Assembly (NCBI RefSeq): GCF_008831285.2
Contig: NC_045140.1
Span: forward strand, 15,425,796-15,489,795
Length of the DNA: 64,000 bases
Reading direction: 5' to 3'
Origin: Nymphaea colorata
Lineage: Eukaryota > Streptophyta > Magnoliopsida > Nymphaeales > Nymphaeaceae
The number at the start of each line of letters is the position of its first letter. Position 1 is the stretch's first letter. A program made the position numbers and the translations under genes. Under the pieces are notes generated by a model. The model saw only the letters and a program-made list of their open reading frames with translations. It did not search any database and was not told where the DNA came from. Of the stretch, positions 1-12,726 are shown one piece after another.

Positions 1-297
1 GTATATGTACAAAAGGAAAATATCTTTCTAAACAGTCTGTAACGATCCCAGTAATACTCAAATAAGGAAAGACAGTAAATGAAGTACATGTGGGGGAGAT
101 GAGGAGCCATGTCACTGTTGTCTGCCTTGTGGTTGGATACATATTCCAATGTTAACAAAATCAAGTTGTGGATAACAAGAAACTATTATCATGTGTGCAG
201 AATACTGGAATCAGTTTTTCAATATGCACTGACTTCCGACTTTCTCTTCCAAGTTTTCTTATGATATTTGATACATAGAGCTTTATTTTATATGCAG

Positions 298-3200
298 GAC
301 TCATATGAAAAATGCTCTAATAATGTACTTAATGAAGTCAAAGGTTGCTGGTGTGACTTGCTTATTGCAATCATTATAGAAGAGTGGAAAAACTGTAAAA
401 AGGGTACAAAATCTGACCTGTGAATTTTTGTCGTTTTAGGGATTTTTTTTTTCCTTTTCAATGATTTGAGGTTACTTTTATTGTAGCAATTGAGGCTTCA
501 TCCTTACAGAAAGATCTCAAGAGTATTATCATGCCTCACCAGTATATCTCCTCTGATGAAGGTTAGCCTTGGAAATTTGGTTATCTTTGCAATGTTGCAA
601 AGATAAGAACAGTGTTTCTATATTCTTTTGCTACTTACACAACCAAGTTCAAAGTTCCTGGTACCTAGTTACGGATAAGTGATAGCATTTACATGACTCT
701 TTTCAGATGACTCCTCTTCTGCTGCTGGCGGGAGGATGTGCGAAACAATAAAGGTACTATTATGGTCACATCATCTCTAGGAATACATTGAAGGCACGTC
801 TAAACTCTAAAGCATGCCATCATTCATCCAGGGGCAGAGTGTGTTGTAGTATAAAATTGATCTTTTTTCTGCTTATATATGGTTGCTGAATGTGTGGCCT
901 GCGTAGAAATGTATGGTGCAGGTTGTTGAAAAATGAGCGATCCATGTCTTTGAGTTCTTATGGCCATCTTGTTGAATTCCTTATGTAGTTCCATGCATTA
1001 CATTCTGATTTCCTCTATACATTCAGGTGTTTGTACTTCATCATCAACTGCAAATCTTATCTCATGGAGGAACTTTGCCTGAACAACCTCGGGTCGGGAC
1101 TCCAAGAAATGTCAACATGGAAACAAGAGCAAAAAGATCTGGCCTGGGTGTTATTAGCCCAAATCCAGGCACTGAAATAAATCTGGGTTAGTTTTCATAG
1201 CTCGACATATGACTTCTTATTGTCATTCACATCAAAATTTATTTACTTTATGGATAGGATTTCTGTGGTTCACATGTAAGCCCTGTTGCTATTGCCATGA
1301 CGCTATCTGCAGTGGATGCAATGCCTTGTAGAATCTCATTTGAAAGAGGCAAAGAGCGCCACTTTTTTTTCTTGGCCACTTCGACGGGAATGTTAGGATG
1401 GGTCCTTCTTGCAGAAGAGTTACCTCTCAAGCCGCAGCATGGAGTTGTTCGCGTTGCAGCACCATTAGCTGGGTCAAATGTATGTATACTTCACATCATC
1501 CTTTTGGAGAGTATCTTTTGCTGGATTCAACTTGAATTCTTCTCACATTCTTGATAACAAACTTAAATGTAAAAAGATGTTAGGATTTTCACTTGGGGTA
1601 CCTTGACATGAGTCATTTCTGTGTCTTATGCTGTTTCATGCATATAAAATTGGTAATCTGATAAAAGTCAAGAAAACATTGGATTCAAAAATTGGTTGGG
1701 TGGAAGCTGTCATTGGGCTCTCAAGAGATGAAATCTTGAAGTGTGCAACAATAAAAGGCTTTCTCATTCCATCAGTCCATACATCTTTTTTAGAGCGAAG
1801 AAGCCACATTGTGTTTGTTAAAGCTTGTTTTGTGATTTTTGTACTTGCTTGAGATATGTTGCTAGCTAGACTGAGCTTACAGCTATGTGTTTAGCTATGT
1901 CAATGGATGCTGGTTGGTTTTTACATACAAGACATGTCCCCTATTTTCTTGTAATTGTGGTATTTTCTTTTATCAGTAAAACTATTTGATCAATAAAAAA
2001 AAAAAAAAATCCATGGTACATTCGTTGAATTTGAGCATTGACAATCCTTGTACTATAAATCTTCTTTTGAGGTAGAAACACTTTTACTCTTTAGTTTTTG
2101 AATCCCGTAGAAGTTTGCATCACATTTACATGTTAACAAGAGAAAATTATTTTTGAGAGAAGGCGAGTAGCCGAGTCTTCAGCCTTTTGATTCTTTCTTG
2201 TAGAATCAGATGTAAATATTCTTTGGCTACCAAATGGCCTTTATTTGTATTTCCTTTTTAATATTTTGAATATGGTAGAAGTTAATGTCGTATTTGTCTG
2301 CTGCTAATATAAGAGAGAACATTTTTTGTCAGAAGGGTAGTGGCTGAACAGGGGCTCAACCTTGGGCTTTCCAAATGGGGAAAATGCTCAACCGTACTTT
2401 GTTGTTTTACAAACAGTTAAAGAACTTCCAAAAGGATCACTTTTATGACAACGATTTTCTGCATTTTTTTCTCCAAAAGAGTTTTTGCACTTGGGAGTTT
2501 TTATGGTACATATTGCATTGTAGTGGACTTAGCAGATATATGTATGCAAGCACTCCGAATCGCAGTTTGTGGCTAATTGTTATTTTAAGAATGAGAGATG
2601 GTGAAATGAATTACTGAACATGGTAGGCGGCGATTGATATCAACCCGTAGAAGGTAATTCTCCATGTAAATAAATTTTAGTACCAAAGTTAGTACTTATG
2701 AAGTCAGTCTACTGTGTGTTAATTTTGTGTGGGAGACACTGCGTGCTGTTGTTTCATATTTAAGTAATTGAACATTGGAAAACTGATGATAATGTTACTG
2801 CTGAGAGTGTCTTACTCAAAGCTCAAAGGTTATGCTATTCAGTACATATCAGATTCATGTGCAATTTTCACTGATGTGATATGGTTGACTTCATGCTTAT
2901 AGTACATCTTGTTCAAAAGCTAAGAGGATTTAACACTTTTTGAATCTGAAATATTAATTTCATGTACCAACTGTCAACATCATTTTGGAATTGCATTAAT
3001 AAATTCTGGTGATTCTGATATTGCATGAATTTTCAAAATTTAGTTCTGCGGAGGTTTTGCTTGGGGATTGGTTTATCAATCTAAATTCTATCTGAACAGA
3101 GATACGGTCATCTGTCAGATTTACTCGCGGTTTGCCAAAACTCAAAGGTAGCAAGTGTGGAAACTTGGGTAGGGGTAGGGGATTAGCGTGGGGTGAAGAC

Positions 3201-3699
3201 TAGTAAGGCGTTTATATTTCACGACTTGATCCATGGTCTCGTGATTGAAAGATTTCAGCTTCAAGTTGTAAAAAATGCCTTTCACAGTGCTCTTACAAGC
3301 AAACTTTTCGTTTTGTCTATTTCCGTTGCTGAAATTGTCATAGGCTATACAGTTTGTAACTAGCGTCTGACTTTTCAACAGCCCAAAATTGACGGTAAAC
3401 ATCCCAGGTGGTTACACTTGCGGATCCGTCCCTCTAGGTTACACTCCAAGGGGCAGCCGAAGTTGGAAAACCTTGGGATGGTGAAGACGAGACCAATGAT
3501 GGATGGAAGATGGACTCTTGCTTTCAGAGACGAGCAATCTTGTAAAGACGCAGAAGCTATGGTACTTGAGGAGATGCATCTGCAAAGCAAAGAAGTGGAA
3601 ACGAGACTAAAACCGTTATTGAACTTTGACAGCCCCACTTCTCAAGATGCAGCCATTGTGAGCTTGGATCCCTCTGGCACGACATCTCTTCCATTGTAG
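298..3699 (+). CDS. GFS9: CLEC16A-like membrane trafficking protein GFS9/TT9, C-terminal part
   Basis: Six exons are visible: 298-343, 487-561, 707-753, 1027-1186, 1313-1479 and 3382-3699 (stop TAG). All have GT-AG borders and their phases join into one frame of 270 residues. The translation matches the C-terminal part of the plant CLEC16A homologue (Arabidopsis GREEN FLUORESCENT SEED 9 / TRANSPARENT TESTA 9). The segments VDAMPCRISFERGKER, GVVRVAAPLAGSN, RWLHLRIRPS and DGRWTLAFRDEQSCK are recognisable. In Arabidopsis the protein is a Golgi-associated peripheral membrane factor needed for vacuolar protein sorting and flavonoid deposition in seeds. The N-terminal FPL domain lies upstream of the window, so this is a partial gene cut by the window edge, not a truncation. 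Intron 5 here (1480-3381, 1.9 kb) is the longest visible. Family assignment is secure; exon borders come from reading frame and homology memory, without transcript data. Confidence 0.9.
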
Positions 3700-4260
3700 A
3701 TATTGATATTTTCAGCGCTCCTCTTTTCATGTCTCCAGTATATCCTCCTGAATAAAGTTATAGACAGACGCAAGAAACAAAAACAAAAGTTAGGGGTGCA
3801 AGAGACTGGTTTTGGGATGCATGGTGTCCTGCATCCGAGCAGCCACAGCTACCTTCTGTACATTGCGAGTTCAGTAGGCGAATGTAGATCAGAATGAGTG
3901 CAGATTTTTTTTGTATAGTAGGTCAGTTGTATTTTAAATCTTGTTATTATCAGGCATTCTTTAACATGCCCATATTTGGGCTTCCATCTGTAGCACCATC
4001 TAATTTCCTTGTACCGCAACCGTGTGCTTTTCGTGTTGGTCTGAAGAAGGCTATTGCGTTTCTTTTTCGTTTCTCTATACTGAACTTTGTATAAGGTTTT
4101 CCTTTCTTTCTCCAATGAAAGACTGTTGGAGGATGGGGCCCAAGGATTGGCCTTCTAAATGAATGCTCTCTTGAGCGACAACCGAGTGAGAGTGAAGAGT
4201 TGTCCGGGTGGCATTTAACCGAGATGTTCCGCACATATTAAAAGGCAACATGGAACCTTT
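3700..4260 (+). other. Probable 3' UTR and downstream flank of GFS9
   Basis: The stretch follows the GFS9 stop codon. A canonical AATAAA polyadenylation hexamer is at 3751-3756, 52 bases after the stop, and a T-rich region follows. Nothing in this stretch looks coding; the short ORFs on both strands are not convincing. The real cleavage site cannot be read from sequence alone. Confidence 0.5.
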
Positions 4261-6300
4261 TCTGGTTCATTCCTTTTCATGATCAACGGAGATTGCCGGG
4301 TGCAACCTTACAGGGACGGCGGTCGTATTGCGGTTCATCTATGTGGATAAAGGTATTAGGCATGGCTTAAAGTCTACAGGATGGTCAAACATCAATCCCC
4401 ATGAATGACAAAAGCAGGTTCCATGTGAAAAAATGTAAAGGAGGAGGAAAGAGCGGGAAAGAGACTAAGGATAAAGTATGCTGCCATCAGGAAACAAAAT
4501 GACGCCATTAACAAAATCGAATTTGTTGGAAAACGAAAGGCACAATGAAATTAAAGATACGAAAAAGGAAAAAAAAAAAAAAAGGAAAGGGGAATGAGAT
4601 CCTAAATCCAAGTCCCTTGTACTGCTGTTGTGTGCATGAAAGAGAGAAAGTCTTGCGTTTTGGGGAAAACACGAAAAAAGAAGAAAAGTGCTGATGACCA
4701 CATCTGCTCATTGGATGATAAAGTAAATGTGGTAGGAAGAAAGTACCACAATACCAGGGATTTGACAATGCTTTTAGGGGCAACTTGTAGAATATGGTTC
4801 CACTTTTGTTTGCAACACTGATCACATTGGCATATGTTTTCTGAGATGGCCAGCTTTGTTCTTTAAAGATACTTGGGATTGGGCAAGAGTGGGGACCAGA
4901 CCCAGTCTCTCAGTTTATGTCTAGTCAACAATGTGAACCTTTTGGCCACTTGTGGTCAAATCAGACAACCCTCTTGCCTTTATTCTGCAAGTTGAACCTC
5001 TTAAAAGAACTACAAGTTTTTCTTTATCCCTGCATATAAACTTTTAACACAGCGCAGTGGGTGCCCCACATTCGGCTGGTCATAAAGTGGAAAACTAATC
5101 CATCTTTTGAAGCGTTTACTGCCGACTCTTATGATGACCTGATTAGCGAATTAGATACTTGTTTGTTTTTGCCACTTGGTACGGTACAAGTTCTCCTGGT
5201 TCATCAAATGTGGAGCTTCTTTCGTCCCCAGTATAACCGTATAGGCTTCTTAATTTATTTCTCTTTACGTGCTTTTTCTTCAGCTGTGTGCTACTTTGTT
5301 TTCTTGTGTTCGCCTTGTTCTTCTGTGGTGGACCAGCTAAAAGTGAAAAACCATCAAGTCGTGTACTATATGAATGCTATATTCTCTCTCCATCTCCCTC
5401 TCCCTCTCTCTAACTATGTATCACGGGTCCAACCCCGTGGAAATGTGCTGATAAATTTTAATGTTATTTTGATCGTCTATTGTGTGTATTAATTGGGTTC
5501 CCACCCGCGTCCTTACCTCCTATTGTTGGACTTGCTCACTGAAGTTTTTGATAAATAGACGATCTACCTTGGCCACGTCCAGGAAGTTGGTAGACGTTAT
5601 TTCGCCTAGAACATTAATGCCGTCAATGCCTGTGGGGGCAACTTCTATTGAATTTAGAACACATTTTCTCTGTTACGCACTCTTTTGGTGTTGGAGAACA
5701 CTATCATCATTCATCACGAATATCATTATGGTCCACGTTCATAAACATGTTGGTGAAGGAATTGGTAAAAGAGAAGCGGGATCTGAGTGGAGCACTCTTT
5801 CAACATCAGTTGCATACTTTTCTCGCTTGTAAAGCATCTAGACCATCGATTATCTCAAGTAGGTGTTGAATAAGAATGTATTTAAGCAGCAAATTAAGTA
5901 CATTGTTGGACAAAGCAGGAGGTGTCCAGATAATTCAATTTAAGTACAAGGAGAAACGGTCGAACAAGCAATGCAGAAGGCTTGGGCTATTGTTGGAAAA
6001 GGAGTGCGAGTCTTTCCCTTTCTTATATCGAAAGACCCCAGACTCGAGGGCTTGCTGCACGAAGAGTCAAGAAGAGAGGTCGTGGAGTTGTATGGTCCAT
6101 ATAGTTCAAGCATTTTTATATGGGACACTAGCAACTTGTATATGCGCTTTTAGAGTGTAAACCATTTAATCGGTAGGTCATCGTTAAGTAATTTACGTAA
6201 AATTAGTTCTTATTTGAGGTCCAAAAAAAGGAATATAAAAAAATCAATATTGCACAGATGGGTGTGTAAAGCTCTTTCTCATCACCGGGGAAAGTCCCTC

Positions 6301-6321
6301 TATCTCTCTCTCTCTCTGGCT

Positions 6322-6380
<59 letters not shown>
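6301..6380. repeat. Compound microsatellite (CT)n-(TA)n-(TG)n
   Basis: A short CT run at about 6301-6317 is followed after a few bases by an uninterrupted TA run (about 6326-6361) and a TG run (about 6361-6380). It lies in non-coding DNA. Confidence 0.95.
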
Positions 6381-6390
6381 AAAATTGAAT

Positions 6391-6456
6391 GGTGTATGTG
6401 CATAAGAAAAAACTGATGACATAGGTGTATGTGCATAAGAAAAAACTGATGACATA
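6391..6456. repeat. 33-bp tandem duplication
   Basis: A 33-bp unit starting GGTGTATGTGCATAAG occurs twice head to tail (6391-6423 and 6424-6456) with no mismatch that I can see. It lies directly beside the TA/TG microsatellite, which suggests replication slippage. Confidence 0.9.
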
Positions 6457-7799
6457 GTGGATTCGTTACGAGTCATTCTTGATTGAAGCTTCACATAGTA
6501 ATATTAAAAAAATACGCATACACGTCGTTTAAGCAATATCTAATTTTCCCTTCTTGGTTAATAGAATCCTCTGACAACTTACTATTGTTCCTTTCACGTG
6601 ACGGCCAAAGGTTCCCCTTTTTTGAAATTTTCTAACCTCACCAAATGTTTTTTGTCTTTTAAACAGTCGATGTTGCACTGCAGACCTAATTCAAACAAGA
6701 TTTTCTTATCAGTCCATTTAAGAGTATTTATTTATCTTTTTCTTTTCAATCATAGATGTAACACGTCTAGCTTTTGTGCTACTTTACAACTTAACTTCTC
6801 TTTCTTTTCTAAATAATTTTTCGAATGCGTTCAATTTCCACGAGGATGTTTACTCTTAGAGGGCGTTTGGTTTGGCAACAGGAACATTCCGTATACTGCA
6901 ATTTTCCACTCTTTTTCTTTTGAAAAAGTTTGGCTCATGTCTTATTGATGAGGCGCTGGCCTTCCACCTAAATGCTGCAGACGGCGTATCCATATACTGG
7001 AATTTTGGACAAGGGTCGACGCCTGAGCAAAGTGGCCGATTCTGAGGTTCGCGACCATTCGTTCCAACCAGTCACATTATGCATTTTCAGGCAAGCTGTA
7101 ATGAAGCAGGAGACGGGTAAATGGAACGAATCTAGCCGGCAGCGTCACTGACCTATAAACTCATTTCAGAGTTCCCTAGTAGAGGATTCATGTGGTATGG
7201 GCTTGTACATTGCCCCTAGAAATTCATTTGGCGCATCCTCAAATTTTGGGATGTCAAGTCCTAAATTCGATATGGCTGTCCAAGTCGAAACCCTCTTGGA
7301 ACATTGTCTTCAGCGTTCATCATCGTGTATCTGTTCAGCATCGCCACCACTCTGTTCCCATTCTCATAATTTCTCGGATGGAAAATCTCGTCTCGATAAT
7401 GAAGTTGCATTTGTTCTAGCAACATACTTGGGAGACCACAACAAGCGGACAGCTTGGGTCCTAACGCTCTTAATTATTCTATCATCAAACAGGCAGGGTT
7501 GTCGAGCAGTCACGTCTTTTGCCTCATCATCTTAAAGGGAAAAACGAAAGGTAAACTAGTTAAATAATGCGTATTAGTATGCCATGATGCCAGCAAGCCC
7601 GCAGACAGACAGAGACAGAGACAGAGCATGTTTACAGTGTTAACAGTAGCCTATGGTTACACTGGCTAATTTCCTCTGCAATAAACAAAATTCAGTGTTC
7701 ACAGTAGCCTATTTACAACTCTAATTTGATATGCTTTGGTTCTGATGACTCGTTTTTCGCCGACCCGGAGCTGGGACACCAACTTAGAAATTTTTTCAG

Positions 7800-10700
7800 T
7801 TATCCTTTACAGTCGTCAAAGACAACCTCTATTCTGTTTGGCAGGGGTGAACCTTGGTACCCACATTCCCCCTCACTCAGTCTTTCAGAATCAAGGCAGA
7901 GTTTCATTCTAATCCTTTCGTCCTTCCCCGCTTTCCTTAGGATTTCCATGTTTCTCTGGAGGACATCTCTAACCCAAGCATCCATCAAACAGTTGAGAAA
8001 TGAACATGAAGCGTCAACCAGTCTCGTAAGGACGTCGTCCTCAACAAGAAGAGACCACGCTCCGTCCTCGAGAACTTCTCCGAACCCTCGCCTCAGCCTC
8101 CTAAGAAAACTCTCCGAGATCGTGCTTAGATCAGCAGGGAGGTCAAGAGCAAAACGCTGAGTGATCTTACTAAAGAACCAATTCAGAACGGAGTCATCAT
8201 TCTCCATGTTTGTCAGTCGTGATTCTTGAGTCAAGTGACTATGAATGATGGCCATCGTTTCTTCCTTTTCTTCCTCTTCTTCCTGAGCCAACACATTAAG
8301 ATCCAGTGTACTCGCATAATGTTTCTTCGTGCCGTCTTTCTTCATATCTAACCCAACAGTCTCAGATTTTCTTTTCTTCGATACATCTTCTGATGGGGGC
8401 TGAAGGCCATCAACACCCACGTGCAATTTCATAGGAATGACACTCGAACTCTGCTCTTTAGTACTGGCTGTTGCCCTACCACTCGTCAAAATAATTATGC
8501 TGCTCGTTAGGAAAAAATCCTTTCCATTTGGGTCCTCAACTTTTCCATCTACCATGGCTTTCCTCAGTAGCTCCAGAAAGGATTTCTCCGCATGGTCAAT
8601 GTCTTCAATAAAAATCAACGCTTGAGGTTTGGCGTTTATATATTCTATGATGTTCTGTGCAGCCACTTCTCTTGTTTTCGTGCTCAAATGCAGTATGCCA
8701 GCTGATCCAAAGAAGGACTCTGCAACTGTGATTGCTAGCCTTCTCTTCCCAATCCAATCAGAGCCAGTTAACAGAAACCATATATTTTTCTGCTCTGACA
8801 AGGCATCTGATATGGAAGGCATGATTTTGGATTGCCAGGGTATGTTTTCTTGCAACTCAGTACATAATTCTTTCCCGGATACCGTTTTTCGTTTACTACT
8901 TTCGGCAATCCAAGTGCATGGCAAGAACGCTTGCTTATTGTTACGAAAATCGTCATCTTTGATAGAATTATTGGGTACCCAAGAATGTGATCCTCCATTG
9001 CCTATGCCAAGAGCTAGAGTGGTTTTCACTTCAGTAGAACCCGCTGTGACCTTGCTCTTTTCAACATGAGAGCTGCTGCAGCACAGTGGAAATGGCGCAC
9101 TGAAGCCCTGAGTATAAGCTAAATTTGGAACCATACGAGGACTCCCAGCAGAGGCTTCTCCAGAATTCAAATTTTCATGACGGACTTCTCTTGATTTCCT
9201 CTGGATTTGATTCGGCAGCGAATGATTTAAACTTTGACATAGTCTGTTCCATTTTTTCTTTAGTTCCGACAGCTCCTCGCATGACCCATCCTGAATGAAT
9301 TCGCAAATGTAATCAATCTAGACGCATATGTTTTATTATATGCTTACCGAGCAAAAAGAGTGCAAATAACTTAATGAATGAATAAGTTAATCTACCTTGC
9401 GAATCTGGTTTCTGTAATGTCGCATCCAGTAAGGGAAACTCGACGGACCATTTTCTATCTCATTGGAAATCTGATGCTGCTCTTCTTTTAAGAAAACCCG
9501 GGCTTCCTTTTCATAATTGGAGGCACAATCCTTGCACAAACTGAGTTTATCATAATCTTCATCCTTGATGAGACTGGATTTTAATATCTGCGTTCGGTGT
9601 AGATATTGTGGATAGTTCGCCCCTGTTATGAAATCCATACCACTGCATTCACATTAAAAAACAAAAAAAAACAAATGAATGTTAAAGTCATTACTATAAA
9701 GTTTTGTGCAAACAATCCCTCGTAACAAATTTGTTATAATATTTTCATATTTTACTGTTCGCTGTCTTTTTTGTTTCTCTGGAGGCTCATGATTTTGGAA
9801 CTTCCTAATGATGGCTTCACCACATTTGCATTGTTCACCTTTTTATAATTAGCATAATTTAATACATGTTGCAGTAGTAGGAGCGATAGTGCTCGAAAAG
9901 TAAGAGTGTCAAGTTTCAACGTCCAAAATGCCGTAGTGGAATTCTGATCACCACCATTAGGACAAGATGAATCCACCACTATGATCAAGTCAAGACGTTT
10001 CCCCAAAAAATGGTTGCTTTTCAAAAATCATCAGCAAGTTATCTAAGTGAAAACCTTCTGCTTGTCTAGGCTTCGTCTTTTCCCTTTTTCTTTAAGATAC
10101 CTACTGTTCATCCAAAAAAGTACCGAATATGAAATTCAACATGTAATTAGCATTGTTCCAGTCCCTCATGAGCAAACAATTTTTACCTTGAAAAAAAGAG
10201 GAGAAAAACAGGAAATCTCTAAACAAACATAAGTAGACAAAAATTTAAAGGAAAAACTTAGACAATATCTGATCAAATTTAAGAGAAAATCACCTGGCTG
10301 AATGCAGAGTTAACGACAGACCACCTGAGGGAATTGGAACAGCTTGAAGAGCCCACTGGCTCTCTATGGAAGGCTGTCTCGTCTGGCACCTCATGAATGT
10401 CTGTGTATTTGCGATGCCCAACAACCACAATTTGGTGTAGTGGGCAAAATCCGATAGAAATCTCCCGATTTCCATAATCAGGTGTTCGGCTGGGTTGTAA
10501 TCTCTAGAAACTGGGTCTGTCTCCAAGTATTCGTCCACCACCCATTTCATGTTCCCCACATAGATGATGACCCCACACGTACAAAAGCTTTGAACCACCC
10601 TTCTTAGGTCTGTAAGCCTCGAATCGACATCTTCCCTCTTCATAATTCTAATGGAAAGAGCGGAGAAATCCAGCGTGAAGAACTTGACCGATCTCAGTTC

Positions 10701-11543
10701 TTGAGGAACGACTCCTGCTTCTATCTTGTATTTCAGTTCTGAAACAAGGCCTTCAGTGCTAGCGATTGAGTCTCCAAGAAGAACTATGTTCCTTTTCCTC
10801 CTCAATAACAGGACATCGATCACCAGCCTCAACTGTTCCCTCTCTGCCGCACAATGCTTCCAGTTAGGAGCATGGATGGGGGAGTTGATGAGTGGGCTTT
10901 CATTGATTATGAAAGGAGGGTTCTGTTTGACCGAGTGAAGAGAAAGAGAATTAGCCCAGCGGGCCTGCCACAGATTGTGTGCTGAACCTGGGAAGACCTC
11001 TTTTGGTTCAGAGGAAGCGTAGGAAGCGAAGATGGAAGCAGAGTCCTCCAGGTTGTTCTTGACAGAAGTGCTCGAGAATCCTGCCTCTCTCATCACCCTG
11101 CTAACGCTAGGATCATCGAGAATCGAGATAATTAGCTGTTCCAATTCAACCTTGATGGCCAACAGAGGCTGCTGCTGTTGTTGGTGCTCAAGGCATCCTC
11201 TTCTCTGGTGAGCTTGAGCTCTCTTGAGAGCAGCAACCAAGGCATTAGATAGAGAAGGTTGAGATTGCAGAAGCGGGCCAGCGGCTGTCGGTAGACGGTT
11301 AAGTGCGACGTTGAAGCAGAGCTCGAGAGCTCGACACTGAAGCGGATGGGGGGTGGGATGAGGGTGGGATTTCAGGCATGCTCTCCTGAGAAGGCTGGAT
11401 CTAGAGGAGAGCAGAGTAGCCGCAACATGAAGAGGGGTGACCTGGGCATGGCCTCTCCTCTTTGCTAGCGCCACTGCTTGCTTTATGACAATTGCAGCCT
11501 CCGCGCCGAGGGTCTGCTGCACTGCGCCCGCCCCTGCACGCAT
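7800..11543 (-). CDS. SMXL: SMAX1-LIKE (SMXL) protein, double Clp-N / degenerate ClpB-type ATPase
   Basis: Three exons on the minus strand (11543-10294, 9642-9396, 9290-7800; stop TAA) give 995 aa with matching phases. The N-terminus begins MRAGAGAVQQTLGAEAA and contains GHAQVTPLHVA and CRALELCFNVALNRLP, the double Clp-N domain of SMXL proteins (about residues 1-175). Two degenerate P-loop NTPase domains follow. The second has GSDWIGKRR near residue 675, where the Walker A Thr/Ser is replaced by Arg. An EAR repression motif LDLNVL lies near residue 828, followed by an acidic run. SMXL proteins are nuclear co-repressors, and those degraded through MAX2 act in karrikin or strigolactone signalling. 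I saw no RGKT degron motif, and the N-terminus resembles SMXL3/4/5, which are MAX2-independent and act in phloem formation. The family is certain; the subclade is inferred. Confidence 0.95.
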
Positions 11544-12300
11544 TCCTCACTCTCAACACCAACCCCTTAAGCCCTTTATTCTTCTTCTTCCTCCTCTCGG
11601 TCGATCTCCCTTCTTTTGTTACAGGACTACTTGCGCCACTCCCTCGACCATCACCTTGGTCCTCGTCCTCACTCCTTACAAGATGGTAAGCAGAAGAGCC
11701 AACATCATCAAATCCTTCTCATAATAGTCATTTTATCAGGCTACCCACCACCACCACCGGCTTACTAGAAAATGGCCGAACACATCAACGATTCTTTTAC
11801 GCTCTCAACAACACAAGCATTAGCCTTCGCACCAAGTAAGAGATTGTTGCGACTCGAGCAGAAATTATCACCACCGAAAGCAGTGGTGAAAATGACGACC
11901 ACCACCTTGGTCACCATGGCCCAGAACGAACCAGCGGTTGGAAGAAAGTAAGGCTCACCAAAACCAGCAACAACCTCTTGTGGTTCTCATTACTCGCGCT
12001 TGATTGCAAGGAGATGAACGTTTTCTTGCCTTCCTTCCTTCGTCTAAATTGCCATTCCCAGCTTTGTTTGCAAATATTGAGGTGCTGTGGAGCTCCTTTA
12101 AAAAACAGCGGCCACATAGGCCCATGCAAGCTTCGGCAGTGGGACCCAAAATTTCAAATTTAATTTGCAGCGTGTCTCTCCTCTAAATCATTGTCCCAGC
12201 CAGTTTGCAGAGAACCCGATAGAATACTTTTATTAATTTATGAGGAGGACATGATATCGATATAAAAAGAAGACAAAGGAGGTATGAAAAAGCAGAGGTA
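11544..12300 (-). promoter_or_regulatory. Upstream flank of SMXL (5' leader and proximal promoter)
   Basis: This is the sequence immediately upstream of the SMXL ATG, read on the minus strand. It contains a purine-rich segment (pyrimidine-rich on +) at about 11575-11620, common in plant 5' leaders. I could not place a convincing TATA box or transcription start. The small ORFs here are probably chance. Confidence 0.35.
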
Positions 12301-12384
12301 AGTCCTTTTCTTTATGTTTCGTCACCCACATACATCCCCACGCCAATCCTCCTCGTAGAGGCGAGCAGCTCCGACATCAGCTGC

Positions 12385-12594
12385 CTAAAGTTTATTCCTC
12401 AAGTACTCCAAAAGCAAGCCCCTGTCTGCTATCTTAACACTATTCGCTTCTCCAACCCGTACCAAAGCTTTCGTCCTAATCCCCACATTCCCGCTAATCT
12501 CATATTTTGCAATGTGTAATGTAATGTAATTCATCCATCTCCTCCCCACTAATTCTACATGCGCATTTATGTACTTTCCACAACTATTTCTCAT
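12385..12594 (-). other. Unassigned protein-like ORF fragment (69 aa)
   Basis: An ATG-initiated frame of 69 codons contains the stretch VGRRWMNYITLHIAKYE and has balanced amino-acid composition. After the stop the same frame stays open for about 20 more codons, which suggests a decayed coding sequence. I do not recognise the family and cannot exclude chance. The next protein-like ORF (12727-13041) is on the opposite strand. Confidence 0.25.
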
Positions 12595-12726
12595 GCAATC
12601 AATCGGATCCAGATTTTACTATCTCAGATGATTCAAATTCTTTTCTCATTAAAAAATTAACCAACAAAATTCTTTGCATTCTATGTTTCAACCATTGCTT
12701 TTCCAAGGCACTCAGATAATCATGTA

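Larger units (their letters stand above)
4261..7720. other. Intergenic region between GFS9 and SMXL
   Basis: No gene is recognised. The stretch is AT-rich, with an A tract near 4567-4582, a compound microsatellite near 6301-6380 and a 33-bp tandem duplication after it. Short open frames at 5061-6160 have protein-like composition in places (for example 5971-6153 on +) but are interrupted, and I could not assign them to a family. A fragment beginning GGGCGTTTGGTTTGG near 6860 resembles one end of a MITE, but I found no partner end. Confidence 0.5.

Noticed and set aside
3950-4234. ORFs on both strands downstream of GFS9
   Set aside because: Short, mutually overlapping, no family match; consistent with 3' UTR.
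5061-6160. Several open frames, some with globular-looking stretches
   Set aside because: No family recognised and the frames are interrupted. Mentioned as intergenic only; a profile search could change this.
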